A stretch of 64,000 bases of DNA. Origin: Dothistroma septosporum. Taxonomy: Eukaryota; Ascomycota; Dothideomycetes; Mycosphaerellales; Mycosphaerellaceae. The stretch lies in assembly GCA_002236755.2 (NCBI GenBank), contig NBZP02000006.1, forward strand, positions 1 to 64,000. The letters run 5' to 3'. A program made the translations under genes and the position numbers. A model generated the notes under the pieces. The model did not search any database and had not been told where the DNA came from. It saw nothing but the letters and a program-made list of their open reading frames with translations. Below, in pieces: positions 32,267-43,028 of the stretch. Every line of letters begins with the position of its first letter. Position 1 is the first letter of the stretch.

Positions 32267-34109
32267 ATGGCCTTCATTGTCTATGGCCTTCTGGCCATAC
32301 TGGTCGGGATCAGCGCCTTTTCCCTGTACAAGCTCGCGCTCCCCAAGCCCCTCAAAGGCATACCCTACGACGTCGCGTCAAGCAAGCGAGTCCTCGGAGA
32401 CTTACCTGATGCCACAGCCTGGATGCAGGAACGCAAAGAGTTTTGGTCCTTCCTTCAAGCCCGTTGCCAGCAACTGAAGTCGCCAATCGTCCAGGTATGG
32501 ATGCAACCTCTAGGAAAACCGTTCATCGTCGTGAGCGACTACATCGAGACGCAGGATATCATGGTGCGACGTCATGCTCAATTCGATAGGAGCGCCTGGC
32601 TGGGCGATATGTTCTGGGCTATCTCGCCTCGGAATATGACTCGCTTTTTGACGAACGACGACTGGAGAGCACATCGAAGATTAATGGTGGACGCCATGAG
32701 CCCCAAATTCCTCCGGAACGTGGCCAGTCCATATGGACATGCTGGAGCTATGTCGCTGATTAAGCTCTGGAACGCCAAGATGGAAATAGCGGAGGGCCGT
32801 GCATTCTCTGTATTCGACGATGTCACCAAGTCAGCCATGGACGCAATGTGGGCCGCAGTCTTCGGGTCTGACATAAGTACGACCCAAGGGCAGATCAATG
32901 CGTTGAAGGGCTGCAGTGTCCAGTTCTCCTCGGATCGCAACGTGCCCGTGGAGTTCCCATCAGCAGAGGACCCGGAGACCTTCACGGCGATGCTAACGCT
33001 TGGAAACAGTGTGGCATGGGCGGCTTCGAGTCCTCTGCCCAAGACCACACACTGGCTAGCGGTCAATCTGATCCCGAACCTGCGGAGGGCGATGAAGCTG
33101 AAGAAAGACTTTCTCTCGGGCATGTTACACGCAGCCTCTCAGAAGTTTGCCGCATCGCAAGATGAAGACAACGTCAAGCATATCCTCGACTTGGTCGTAC
33201 AGCGTGAAGTGGCGCTTGCGCAGAAGGAAGGGCGAGCACCAGAATTCGACACGCAGGATATTCGGGACGAGCTTTTTGGCTTTCTCCTTGCTGGAAACGA
33301 GACCACCTCGGCGACAATTTGCTGGGGGTTGAAGATGCTGGCTGATCACCCCAGAGTGCAAAACAAGCTGCGGACTATTCTGCAGGAAACCCACATCCAA
33401 GCACGGAAGGAAGGCAGGACACCTAGTCCGCAGGAGATGTTCAATGCGAACATCGCGTACCTTGAAGCGACATTGGCAGAGATCCTGAGACATGCAGGCA
33501 GTGCTCCTGGCAACACTCGGCGGACGATGGAAAACACGGAGATTTTCGGCCACCAAATTCCAAAGGGTTATGATGTTCTGATGGTGAGTGTAATCAATCC
33601 ACGGCTGGATGTTCCTTCGCGCGGCAAGCGGATGCTAATAGTGATACAGCTGATGAATGGCGCTGGCTACACCTCTCCGCCTCTTCCGATCGACGAGAGC
33701 CGGCGTTCCATAGAGTCAATCAAAGCAAATGACATCGCCGGCATGTGGGATGAGTCCGACGTCAGCCAGTTCGTGCCAGAGCGGTGGCTTGTCACAGACG
33801 AGAAGGGCCAGGTGACGTACGACCAGAAAGCTGGCCCATTCCAGTCATTTGGTGCCGGGCTTAGAGGCTGTTTCGGTAAGCAAGAATATCCCGGGCCATG
33901 CTGAGAGTGCACGGCAACACTGACACTGAGTAATCGCAGGTCGCAAGCTGGCCGAGCTAAATCTACGAACGTTCTTCACACTGATCCTGTGGGAGTTCGA
34001 GCTGATTGCGCCTCCGGAGTCGTATCGTTCCTACTTGGGCCTGGACAAGAGCATGCACCAACCGCAGCAGTGCTATCTTCGACTCAAGAAAGTGGCTTCT
34101 CAAGAGTAG
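32267..34109 (+). CDS. Cytochrome P450 monooxygenase
   Basis: Membrane-anchored heme-thiolate monooxygenase, 570 aa. Exons: 32267-33583, 33650-33875 and 33940-34109. The first intron (GTGAGT...ATACAG, 66 nt) is in frame and stop-free, so it can be missed; the second is GTAAGC...CGCAG (64 nt). Landmarks: N-terminal anchor MAFIVYGLLAILVGISAF, I-helix LLAGNETTSATICWG, K-helix E-x-x-R in AEILRHA, and the heme loop FQSFGAGLRGCFG with the ligand Cys, completed by RKLAELNLRTFF after the last splice. The frame is open 90 bases further upstream but only from a TTG; the first ATG is chosen. I cannot assign a CYP family or substrate. Confidence 0.93.
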
Positions 34110-34840
34110 AGTGCAAAGAATAGCGGTAAGCAGATGACGAGAGTAGTCGGGAGTTGCTTAGCCTGTGGTCTTGGATGACGGAGATGTTGCGTTCTCCCGC
34201 ATCGCATTGTTCGCTCTTTTCGGGAGGCTCCTTGGGCACAGAACAATCGGCGCACCGGTAGAGTAATGATTCATTCTCGTAGAGCTCGTAGAGCGGGGTA
34301 CATGTATGCTGTCTGCACGAGACGCAATGACGCATGTGAAGCATATGTTGAAACGCGAGGTGAGGTGAGGTGCGGTGAGCGTTGGAAAGGAAACAAAATC
34401 GATCGACTCGGGAGAGCGTCCACTAGTGTCGCGTCCAAGCGAGCCAATCACGTCAATATCTCAAGACCCGTCTTCGACGCCGCGGACATGACCTCAGACA
34501 TTGCGCCGTCAATGACAGCACGTGCAATGTCCCAACACAACGTTACATTATACAGTCGAGCTCTCAGTACAGCCATGGACAGTTGACGATACAATCCCTT
34601 AATACTAAATCAAAGACCTCAGATCAAACATATGGCACGCTAAGTTGTATTAAGGACTGGGACACGAGTCGATACCCTTCGGCATTGCGCAAGCGCGAGA
34701 CGTTTGCTAGTACCGAAACCACCTCATCGAACGAGAGCTCATCATTCCGACATTGGCTTTGTCTGAGCTAGGGTCAAGCATACATGTACAGACATCGGCC
34801 TCGCTCCAGCATTACACGTCTTTCACATCGACACCCCACG
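34110..34840. other. Intergenic, P450 / COQ9
   Basis: About 730 bases with no gene. An alternative, in-frame upstream ATG for COQ9 lies at 34784. Confidence 0.5.
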
Positions 34841-35581
34841 ATGGCCCTCCGGACCCTCCTCCGCACTCCACTAGGCCTCCGCCCACTCCTCCTCCAAACA
34901 GCCCCTCGCGCTTCATATCACTCCTACGAACAGATCGAGCCGCCGCCCTACCGCGAGACAGAATCTGCCATCCTCTCCTCCGCACTCCGCCACGTCCCAA
35001 CTCATGGCTTTACCCAAGAATCCCTCACACTCGGCGCCAAAGACAACGGCTACCTCGACATATCCACTAACCTCTTCCCCAACGGCGCCTTCGATCTCGT
35101 TCTCTACCACCTCGTAAGCCAACGCCTAGGTCTCAAAGATCGGATTCATTTCCCGGAAGGCGTGGGCGTAGGCCGCAAAGTCCGCAGCCTCATCCTCGAA
35201 CGGCTACGCGGGAACGTCGATGCCGGCGTGATGGGCAAGTGGCAGGAAGCATTAGGACTCATGTCCTTAGCGGAGAACATTCCCAAGAGTCTGAAAGAGC
35301 TGGCGGCGTTGAGCGATGAGATGTGGTTCCTGGCGGGGGATGTGAGTGTGGACTCGAGCTGGTATACGAAGAGGGCGAGTTTGAGTGGGGTGTACGCGGC
35401 GACTGAAATCTTCCAGACGACGGATCAGAGCACGGAGTTCAGGGATACGGAGGAGTTCTTGGATCGGCGGCTGGAGGAGGTGAGGGTCGTGGGAGGAGCG
35501 GTGGGGAGTACGCTTGAGTGGGCGAGCTTTCAGGCGGGGAGTGTGGTGAATTTGTTGAGGAGTAAGGGCGCGAGGATATAG
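34841..35581 (+). CDS. COQ9: Ubiquinone biosynthesis protein COQ9, mitochondrial
   Basis: Lipid-binding subunit of the coenzyme Q biosynthetic complex (with Coq7) at the matrix face of the inner mitochondrial membrane. 246 aa from the ATG at 34841; an in-frame ATG at 34784 would add 19 Arg/Ser-rich residues. Either start gives a basic, acid-free presequence (MALRTLLRTPLGLRPLLLQ). The TetR-like helical domain begins at ESAILSSALRHVPTHGFTQE. The COQ9 core is RLRGNVDAGVMGKWQEALGL, SLAENIPKSLKELAALSDEM, and WFLAGDVSVDSSWYTKRASL with the usual VYAATEIF continuation. A C-terminal helix follows (TLEWASFQAGSVVNLL). No introns. Length fits fungal COQ9. Confidence 0.95.
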   Translation: MALRTLLRTPLGLRPLLLQTAPRASYHSYEQIEPPPYRETESAILSSALRHVPTHGFTQESLTLGAKDNGYLDISTNLFPNGAFDLVLYHLVSQRLGLKDRIHFPEGVGVGRKVRSLILERLRGNVDAGVMGKWQEALGLMSLAENIPKSLKELAALSDEMWFLAGDVSVDSSWYTKRASLSGVYAATEIFQTTDQSTEFRDTEEFLDRRLEEVRVVGGAVGSTLEWASFQAGSVVNLLRSKGARI

Positions 35582-35935
35582 GTACCATGTCCTCGAGGCG
35601 GCGTTTGTTGGTCAGCCACTGTAGAGTGCGTTCGAGCGACGTGTCATATGACGCATGCAAGTGAGGCGGAACGAGTGAGTGCAAGCTCCTCCGGCGTTTG
35701 CCATTGAGGATGTTTCAAGCTTCGTGCAACTATCGCCTCTTCTCTTCCTACTGCAACGCACCACTGTCAGCACAACCGCACGACAGACAACGACTAACGC
35801 CATCACTATCGCCATCACCATCACCATCGCACCGCACCATACCACACCGCACCACGGACCAACAAGTACCGTCACTACACACAGCAGCGCCGCCCAACAA
35901 ACACTTCCGGTCAGCCAGACTCAGACTACACCAAC
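35582..35935. other. Intergenic with CA/CT-rich low-complexity stretch
   Basis: 354 bases. From about 35798 to 35865 the sequence is a run of catcac/accacacc-like units, probably the 5' leader or promoter of the next small gene. Confidence 0.5.
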
Positions 35936-36408
35936 ATGGCGCCCTCCAAGAGAGCTTTCTACGAAAGTTGCACGATCGAGGTATGCTTAAGACACCATGC
36001 TCTCCATCACCAGTCGACTGACTTGCATGCAGGAACTTCACATCTTCATCAAGAACCGCGCCATCAAAGACTCGAAAGATGACATCCTCTTTTGGACAAC
36101 TCGCGCGTCGAAGAGATCGTGCATTGGCAAACTCGAAGAGCTCGACGACATTGGAGTTCTTCACTTCATGGACCTTCATACCGAGCTGCGCTTTGATGTC
36201 TGTGGCCATTTGCTTGTCAAATCGCCACGCCACATCGACGTGAGCGGGAAGGCGTTTTGATTGCCTCAGACATCTCAGTATCATGGCATTATCGCTGATT
36301 TTGTTTCAGGTACTCTCCGTGTCCAGACACAGTCGCACAGTTCTGCGGAAGGGTCTTTATACTTTCTGTCAAGCCCAGCTTGTCAAGAGCAGTGTTCCAC
36401 AGCGATAG
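35936..36408 (+). CDS. Small F-box-like protein (short family member)
   Basis: Three exons give 116 aa: 35936-35980, 36033-36239 and 36310-36408. Introns are GTATGC...ATGCAG (52 nt) and GTGAGC...TTTCAG (70 nt). If the second intron is ignored the frame stops at 36260 after 90 aa. With it, HID continues into VLSVSRHSRTVLRKGLYTFC, which matches the L-x-V-S-R-Q-x-R-x-E-x-L-x-x-(F/L)-Y block of Dothideomycete F-box-like proteins. The first part has the matching HeH/SAP-like lead (ELHIFIKNRAI, KLEELDD) and FMDLHTELRFDVCGHLL in place of the usual L-P-x-E-L-R-x-x-(I/V)-Y. It is much shorter than typical members (200-350 aa), so it may be truncated or decaying. Confidence 0.6.
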
Positions 36409-36477
36409 GGTGGAAGGTCCAGAGTCCCATCTCGCCTCGCTGGGCCCAGTACCTCCATCCGACTATGCTACTCTTGC

Positions 36478-37159
36478 TTAAGTGGCAGAATCACCAATCT
36501 TGCGCAGAACTTCATCTGCTCGCTGAGATAGTGTGGTCCACTTGTTATGCCCGAGGATGAGAGCTGCCTCCCTTACTTGGTCTACGATACCACGCTCCTT
36601 TCCATGTCCACTAGTATCCGCGACGTCGTGAATTGCGATGTAGTCCCTACTGTTATTGAAAGCCGATGTGAGAAGATTGGAAGAAACTGTATTCCGGTCT
36701 TCTCGAGACCTGCTTCGCGGACACGGCGGATCAGATCGCCCGCTCTCTGACTGACGGGCAGCCAGACAGTCAGCGCGGTAGTGCCGTATGAGCACACTGT
36801 CTGAGCTACCTGAAGCTCTTGGACGAGTTGAGAGGTCGCGCCCGAGATGGTGAGGGCAATATGTGGTCCTAGGCGGGTCATAGACTATAGCATGCGCTCT
36901 CTGCTGTTGGGCTGACGTTTGATCCGTAAGTCGACCGTGGCGATGTTCGTGGTGTGGATCACAGTGACCAGGAAATACAGCTGGCGGTCGATCATTGGAT
37001 CTGAATACCATGAACTGCAAAAGGCCGCGCAGGGAGCTGCGATGTTGATGTCCACGATAAGACGTCCTTTGCAAGTTCGCGCTGCGCCTCAAGCTCATCG
37101 GCCTGCCGTACAAGCCTACAGACCTGAGGTGCTTTTAGCATATGCTGTAGCTTTTCCAT
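36478..37159 (-). pseudogene. Decayed protein-coding gene, family not recognised
   Basis: Minus-strand remnant. From an ATG at 37159 a protein-like frame runs (RLVRQADELEAQRELAKDVL, TSTSQLPARPFAVHGIQ) and then meets a stop. It continues in another frame (MIDRQLYFLVTVIHTTNIAT) to an in-frame TAG. The same frame goes on with GPHIALTISGATSQLVQELQ and GDLIRRVREAGLEKTG, and after a further frame change with SRDYIAIHDVADTSGHGKER and ADEVLRKIGDSAT before a stop. I could not remove the breaks with introns of acceptable size and borders, so I call it a pseudogene. Unusual splicing remains possible. No domain recognised. Confidence 0.4.
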
Positions 37160-37742
37160 CTTCGGACTGTAGATCTATTTTACGTGCTTAGTCGAACAGC
37201 AGCTCGGCACACACGCAAACCCTCGCGTCTCCATCGTGCAGTCATTCAGCGTATAGCAACATGACCTCCCAGCGTTCAAACCTCCAGCTCCTGACCCGCA
37301 ACTCCATCCATCCATCCATCCACCCCTTCATCTCAAGTACCGTCCAGAAATCCACCAAACATGCACCGACCATAACCTCACAAGATTCTACTACCCCATC
37401 CACAAAACAAAAATCCCACCAACCCCCGTCTTCAACCCTACTCCCACAACCCCACAAAAATCTCCCTCAACCAGTGACTGCACCACCAAAAATCCCTAAA
37501 CACCTTCGACGCAAGAGAATCCAAGCCAGCCTCAAAACCTAGTACATTACACTCTATTCAAATCTCTCTTCTTCACTTAACTACAAGACGTTCTCCCACA
37601 TTTCCCCCAATCTCATCCTCATCCATTTAAAGAAAACATAAAGAAAAAGCGGGTATCAATAAACATCAAACAAAGAACAACTATGTACAAATACCCTCCT
37701 CCCCTCCTACCCTCCTCTCCTACCCCTCTCTCCACCCCCCAT
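37160..37742. other. Intergenic with ATCC and CT-rich tracts
   Basis: About 580 bases. A short (CATC)n-like tract lies near 37304-37322, and a C/T-rich stretch at about 37690-37740 adjoins the Syp1 stop. A 93-codon frame at 37261 is Pro/Ser/Thr-rich and not convincing. Confidence 0.5.
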
Positions 37743-40700
37743 CTACTGCGTCTTCGCAACATAACTCCCACTAACCACCTTCTTCACCCCCTCTACCGGC
37801 TTCCACTTCCCCGCAGAATTGACATTCGCATTCTCATCAGCAAACGGATCATGCTCACTCTCACTCACACTAACCGTCAACCCGGAACCCAGAGTTTGTG
37901 CTTCATCACCACTAATTTCCCACTTGGCTTCGATATATCCACCAGTAGCTTCGCTTTCCGTCGTGAACTTGACCAGAAGCTGTTGAGGTTCAGCGGCGGT
38001 CCCTGGGGCGAGGGTAACGTCACCGAGGTTCCAGAAGTGAAGGTTTTTTTCGCGGGCAAATGTGCCTGTGATTTCCGGGTTAGCTATGCACCATTGCGAC
38101 TGGTTTTTGGAATATGATGGGGTGGTATATCTCACCAGGTGGTTTGCTTTGACTCCCATTGGCTTTGGCGCCTTCGAGGACATGCGCAATCATGATATTG
38201 TGCAGAGTGACACTGTTCTTTCCTTCGGGCAGAGCAAAGTTGGGGTGGAGAGAGTACTTGATGATCACCATCGTAGCTTCCGGGGTGATCTTGTAGACCG
38301 GGCTCAAGAGCAACGGAGTATGCGTAAGAGCATCATCGGCGCGAAGCTGATACTTGAAAGCAACCTGTGTCTTCGAACCAAGCGAAGCCAAGTTGACAGA
38401 GTACTCGCCATCACGATCAAGGCTCTGACTGAGGAAAGCAGGGTTTGGCGCAACCTTGTCGAGGCTCGAGAAATGGTCCAGGCGGATATTTTCCAGCCCA
38501 GCACTTGGGCTCCGATCAGTCGAGTTATACGCAAGCGCAATCTCGCCAATGATCGAGGATGAAACCGTATTGCCGCTCTCGAATCGGGCAGAAACGGTTT
38601 CCACAATGGAAGAGCTGAGCCCAGGCTGGTGAAAATCAGGATGGCGGTTACTTTGGCTGGTAGTAGATCGTCCAGAACGAATAGACTGGTTATCGTGCGC
38701 GTCCAAACCAGCGGTCCTCGAAGATGGCCTGAAGGCTGCACCAGGCGACTGCGGTTCGCTTGCAGAGCTGAATGGCGAGAAAGGGGCAGCTGCAGCCGCA
38801 GCTCCAACTGCAGCTCCCACTGTACCACCAGCAAACGCACCAGAAGGCGAGCTGACCAGGGAGTGCGGAGACGGCTCGGTAGCAACTGGGGGAAGCTGCA
38901 TCACTGGTGTCGCAACTTGCGTGTTGATAGGTGTTGGCTCCACAGCTCGCTCGGTGGCAGGTGGTGGAGAGAATGCGATAGGTTCTGGAGCAGCCTGATC
39001 TGGTTGGCCGTAACCACTGATCACAGCGCTGTTGCGAGCATCACGCCGACCACGCACAGTACCGAGTCTTCGCTGCGTGATGGGAGGCGCCTGAAGCTTA
39101 GTAGCTACGTTCGCAAGCGCAGCCTCACCGCCTTCTTCCCTGATTGGCTCTTGTCGGATACTTACATTATAAGCAGGCTCCGCTCGCTCAGCGGCTGCAG
39201 CAGCATCTGCCTGCGCTTGCGAGATAGGATCGAGATCTCGTTGGGGTATGCTATATCCTTGGCTGTCTCTTTGTGGCTCGGAAATTGTTGGCATCATCGG
39301 CGGTTCGGGCTGAGCTGGCTTCGGCGGTTCCAGATCTGCTAGATCACCTTGGTGACTGCCGTTCGGGAACGCCGCGGAAGTTGGCGACCTGTTACCATTG
39401 AGGTGTGGGATGTTGAGAGGATCCAGCTGTGGTGCCTGATCTCTGACCGGACTTGTCGGCTCTCGTCTACTCTGTGGTGCCTCCAGAACTTCACTGCCCA
39501 TCCTCAATGGCGAACTTGGGCGACGTGGAGCTGACTCATCCTGCGGTGGGTCCAGACCATAAGAGTCCTTGTTCCTTCTCAGCGCTGAGAATGGTCCAGA
39601 TCGAGGCTTCCGTTCAGGTGATTCTGCCGTGGATGGCAATGGTTGTGGCTGCTTGCTAGTCCGCCGCGACATGACAGTACCAAGTCGCTTGAGTCCTTTG
39701 AAGCCGCCCTTTTTGCTGGGTTCTGGTGTGCTTGCGCTGTACTGGCTCGCATCATCTTCCGGATTCGACGGGATCGTGGACAACGCATTGCTCGACGATG
39801 GTCCACCTCGTGCTGGCGTTGGTGTCGGCATGAAACTCGATCTGTTGGATCGATTCCCCGCTGGCTTGGAGGCAAGCGCTCTCAGAGACCAAGTCTTGAT
39901 CTCATCCTGGGTCTCCACGTTCAACAGCACATTCAAGCACGATTCAGCTGCTACCCTACTCTTCTCCACCTGATCGGCTTCCAAAGTCTCGAACTGCGTC
40001 AACAGGTCCCGCAGGTGATTTACGCGCGTCTCATCCAATGCCTGCAGCTGTTCGAACACGTACGGCGCCTGCGAATCCCACTGCTGTCGCGCATTGTCCA
40101 GATCCGACGCCGCATTCGCGACCTTATTTGTCTCAGCTCTATCGCCTTTGCCTTGAAGCTTCTCCGACTTTTGCTGTGCCTTGTCCATCTCCTTTGCGAT
40201 GGCGGCCAAATTGCCCTGCACAGTGCCCATGGCCTGCATCTCGCGATTGCTGGTGGCAAAGGCGCGCAAGGGTCCTTCGACGTCCATTTCGATCTTGGAG
40301 GCGAGGGAGGCGTGCGCGTCTGCTTGAGTGTCGAGGGAGTTGGTAAGGGCGCTCCATGGTGTCGAGAAGATGCTGTGTCGTGGTCAATGTCCTGGTTCGC
40401 GCCAACCATTGCTCTGTCCATACCCAAGATCGATATCATCCAACTGTCTCCGCGCAAGCTTCCTGAGGCCAGCGGCGTACTGTTCTTCCAGTCTGCTACG
40501 TTCCTAGCATCGTCCCATCAGTCTCCGGCATCGCGCGCATTGATGGCATCACGCCAGCCACTCACTTGAAGCCAGTCCGCAATCGTGGTATTCACCCTGC
40601 CAACCTGTCTGACTCTCTCATTCAAAATATCCACAGCCTGCGTCGGCTGCAGTTTGGGCTACATGACCTCACTCTCAGCGAAAATGTTTCTTGTGTTCCC

Positions 40701-40769
40701 AAACACGCGGAAGCTGAGCTCGCGCATTTCATGGCTTACCAGCATGCCCGGGTACTCCGTCCTGTCCAT
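37743..40769 (-). CDS. Syp1/FCHO-type endocytic adaptor (F-BAR plus muHD)
   Basis: Early endocytic site protein that bends membrane and recruits cargo. 926 aa in five exons: 40769-40740, 40658-40566, 40503-40424, 40372-38136 and 38083-37743. All four introns have GT...AG borders and keep the frame: MDRTEYPGML / PKLQPTQAVDILNERVR / ERSRLEEQYAAGLRKLARRQ / GIFSTPWSALTNSLDTQAD. The F-BAR domain covers about 1-260 (EGPLRAFATSNREMQAMG, coiled-coil with LQGKGDRAETNKVANAASD). The middle, about 260-650, is disordered, Pro/Ser-rich with many SP and PxxP motifs. The C-terminal mu-homology domain spans about 655-926 (VETVSARFESGNTVSSSIIG, EIALAYNSTDR, ... WKPVEGVKKVVSGSYVAKTQ). The exon 4/5 junction is KPP then ANPEITGTF. 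Domain order and length match fungal Syp1. Confidence 0.9.
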
Positions 40770-41687
40770 CTCGTTGGGTCTTCAGTACTATAAGCGCAAT
40801 GCAAGGGTATCCACGAGGAAAGAAAGGAAACCGCCAACGGCAACGACGACGACGATGAGGTGTAGATGTGGTTCCAGCAACAATGTGAAAAGGTGAAGCT
40901 CGAGCGCAACGATGCTTGGATGCATCTCTCAGACCGGCATGTTTCGGCAGCTCCCTTGTAACGCCGAGTTCGGTGGCGTCACTCCTGCCGTGGAACCCTG
41001 TCATCATCCATGTCCATCTGTGCTTCGGCCAACAACTCTCTAGGATTACCACATGGCACATCATCTGTAGGGATATTGATACCACTTCCAAGACACAATC
41101 TTTCGACAAGAACAGACAATAGCTCTCCACTGCTGCTTCTACGCCTCTGCTATCAACCGCATACCATACCCTCCCCAAAATTCAGGAAAGGAGCTACATC
41201 ATCGATAAACATATTTCCGACAGCTCCACCGTCTCCTGGCCACTCCATAGAAATCACGAGCGGCTCATAGCTCACTCCATATTCATGCCAGGCGATACCG
41301 CTGCTCTGGCGTGGCGTGCAGAGATTGAGCTTGGTTGCTTTTGTTATCGATGCGAGTATAACGTTGTGCAGAGACTTTCATCTTTTCACACTGCTAAGTA
41401 CGAAACAGCCCTGTTCCTCATGATTCACAATGTGATCGAGTTGGCGAGAGATCATCTCCAAGGCTTTGCGCGATATACACATATCTCACGCTTCGCAGCC
41501 ATGTACATATACGTATAATCTTTCATAATCCTAACAATAGGGTCAGATGATCAAAGACACCGAGGGAGATCCAGCTAAATTCTCGCATTCCTGTCGGTCT
41601 CTCTGTCTGTCTGTATACATTATCTACATTTTTGCTTGCTGCAATCGAAACATCACTGAATACCATCAATGTCCTTCCTCTCGATAA
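40770..41687. other. Intergenic upstream of Syp1
   Basis: About 920 bases between two minus-strand genes. Small frames only. The part next to 41687 should be the 3' end of the Ser/Thr-rich gene. No RNA gene was recognised. Confidence 0.5.
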
Positions 41688-43028
41688 TTAATACGCCTTG
41701 ACAGTAACAGTCTCCTTCGCAACGGTAATCGTCTTCGTCACGCCAGCGTCCGTCACCGTCACAGTGACTGTCGACACGCTACCTCCATAGGCGGTGACGC
41801 TGTCACTCCCGCTTGTACTTGAGCTCGAGTATGGATTGACAGGGACGATTGTGATCCCGCCCAATACTGTTGACGTTGAAGATTGTGCCACGGTGGAACT
41901 CGCAGCTGGTGATTCGGCGTATGGGCTGATGAGGACGGGTGGTATGCTTGTCTGGATCGACGGTAAGGCGTAAGCCGTCGCGGATGGTTGGGTGGGTGTT
42001 ATTGCTTCGCTGCTTGAAGAGTCAGGCGTCGGGTAAGCGTAGGGTGATTGTTCTGGCTGTGTTGTGCTCGATGTGTCGGCTTGCGACGAGGTCGTTGTGC
42101 TAGAAGCGGAGCTTAATGATGTTTCTTCTTTTGGTGGGCTGTAAGTGAACAGTGTCATCGAAGCTTCGGCCTTCGTGCTGCTCATATCGCTTTGAGGAGC
42201 TGTGGCTGCCGCTTCTTCGCTTGCGCTGGAGTAGTGAGGAGCTGTCTTCGTGCTAGTGGCAGAAGCTCCTGATGTCGATGAACTCAAATCGACTGAAGCA
42301 CTGCCATATGCATCCGCTACAGATCCTGATGCAGTAATCTCAGGCTTCACCAACGTTGGAGAGGACGATCTCTGCGGGTAGACCGTAGTGACCGACGTGA
42401 CAGTCACCCCTCCTCCAGAAGCAGTCTGGCTGGCCGGATATCCGATCGGCTGCACAGTTGTGTACAGGGTGACCATTGTGCTTCGCGACATCGTGATCGT
42501 GGACACATTGCTGTATCGTCTTGTGCTATAGATGCTTGTCGATGTGCTGTCAATGCTTGCGGGCGTGCTGTCAATGCTTGCGGGCGTGCTGTTAATGCTT
42601 GCGGGCGTGCTATAGCTGCCGGCTGACGCAGCCTCTACACTGCTGCTCAGTTGCACCGGTGTATAGCTGAAGTGTGTTGCTGCGGACCCTGAACTGGATT
42701 GCTCACCGACGAAAGTGAAGTCGAGGCTCGTTAGTGCTGGTGGCGTGGTCGGTGCCGGAGCAGTGAGACCCCCGAGTCCGTATGCTGAAGGCGACTCTCT
42801 CGATGGGAGATTCGTTTCCGTTCCTGCGGAGATCGTGCAAGGATCTGACATGGAGCTGGAGTCGACGGCAGCTGGCTGTATGTATGCAAGGCTGGTTGTG
42901 CTAGACGATGTCGATGAGTAGGCGGTCGGTCCGCTCAAGGTAGTGTTGGCATAATGGGCGACCAATGGCGAAGCGTCGGTCAGTCGATTGCAAAGGACAA
43001 GCAGAAGAAGATGTCGCGCTGATAGCAT
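41688..43028 (-). CDS. Ser/Thr-rich secreted (cell-wall type) protein
   Basis: 446 aa, single exon. A signal peptide is clear (MLSARHLLLLVLCNRLTDAS). The rest is very rich in Ser, Thr, Ala, Pro and Tyr, consistent with heavy O-mannosylation and an extended wall-bound stalk. Repeats: STPASI(N/D) in tandem at about 140-165, encoded by a 21-bp unit. Short Val/Thr strands (VTVTSVTTVYPQ, VSTVTVTVTDAGVTKTITVA) resemble fungal wall and adhesin proteins. The C-terminus (TITVAKETVTVKAY) is not a hydrophobic GPI signal, so it is probably secreted or wall-bound, not GPI-anchored. No catalytic domain is seen. Confidence 0.75.
   Translation of the reverse strand: MLSARHLLLLVLCNRLTDASPLVAHYANTTLSGPTAYSSTSSSTTSLAYIQPAAVDSSSMSDPCTISAGTETNLPSRESPSAYGLGGLTAPAPTTPPALTSLDFTFVGEQSSSGSAATHFSYTPVQLSSSVEAASAGSYSTPASINSTPASIDSTPASIDSTSTSIYSTRRYSNVSTITMSRSTMVTLYTTVQPIGYPASQTASGGGVTVTSVTTVYPQRSSSPTLVKPEITASGSVADAYGSASVDLSSSTSGASATSTKTAPHYSSASEEAAATAPQSDMSSTKAEASMTLFTYSPPKEETSLSSASSTTTSSQADTSSTTQPEQSPYAYPTPDSSSSEAITPTQPSATAYALPSIQTSIPPVLISPYAESPAASSTVAQSSTSTVLGGITIVPVNPYSSSSTSGSDSVTAYGGSVSTVTVTVTDAGVTKTITVAKETVTVKAY
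42544..42612. repeat. 21-bp tandem repeat inside the Ser/Thr-rich gene
   Basis: Unit gtgctgtcaatgcttgcgggc occurs at 42544-42564, 42565-42585 and 42586-42606 (one C-to-T difference in the third), followed by a partial copy. It encodes STPASI(D/N) and preserves the frame, so copy number can change between strains without breaking the gene. Confidence 0.85.

Noticed and set aside
38629..40569. Plus-strand frames of up to 308 codons opposite Syp1
   Set aside because: Antisense to a long exon; Trp/Arg/Cys-rich composition typical of a shadow frame.
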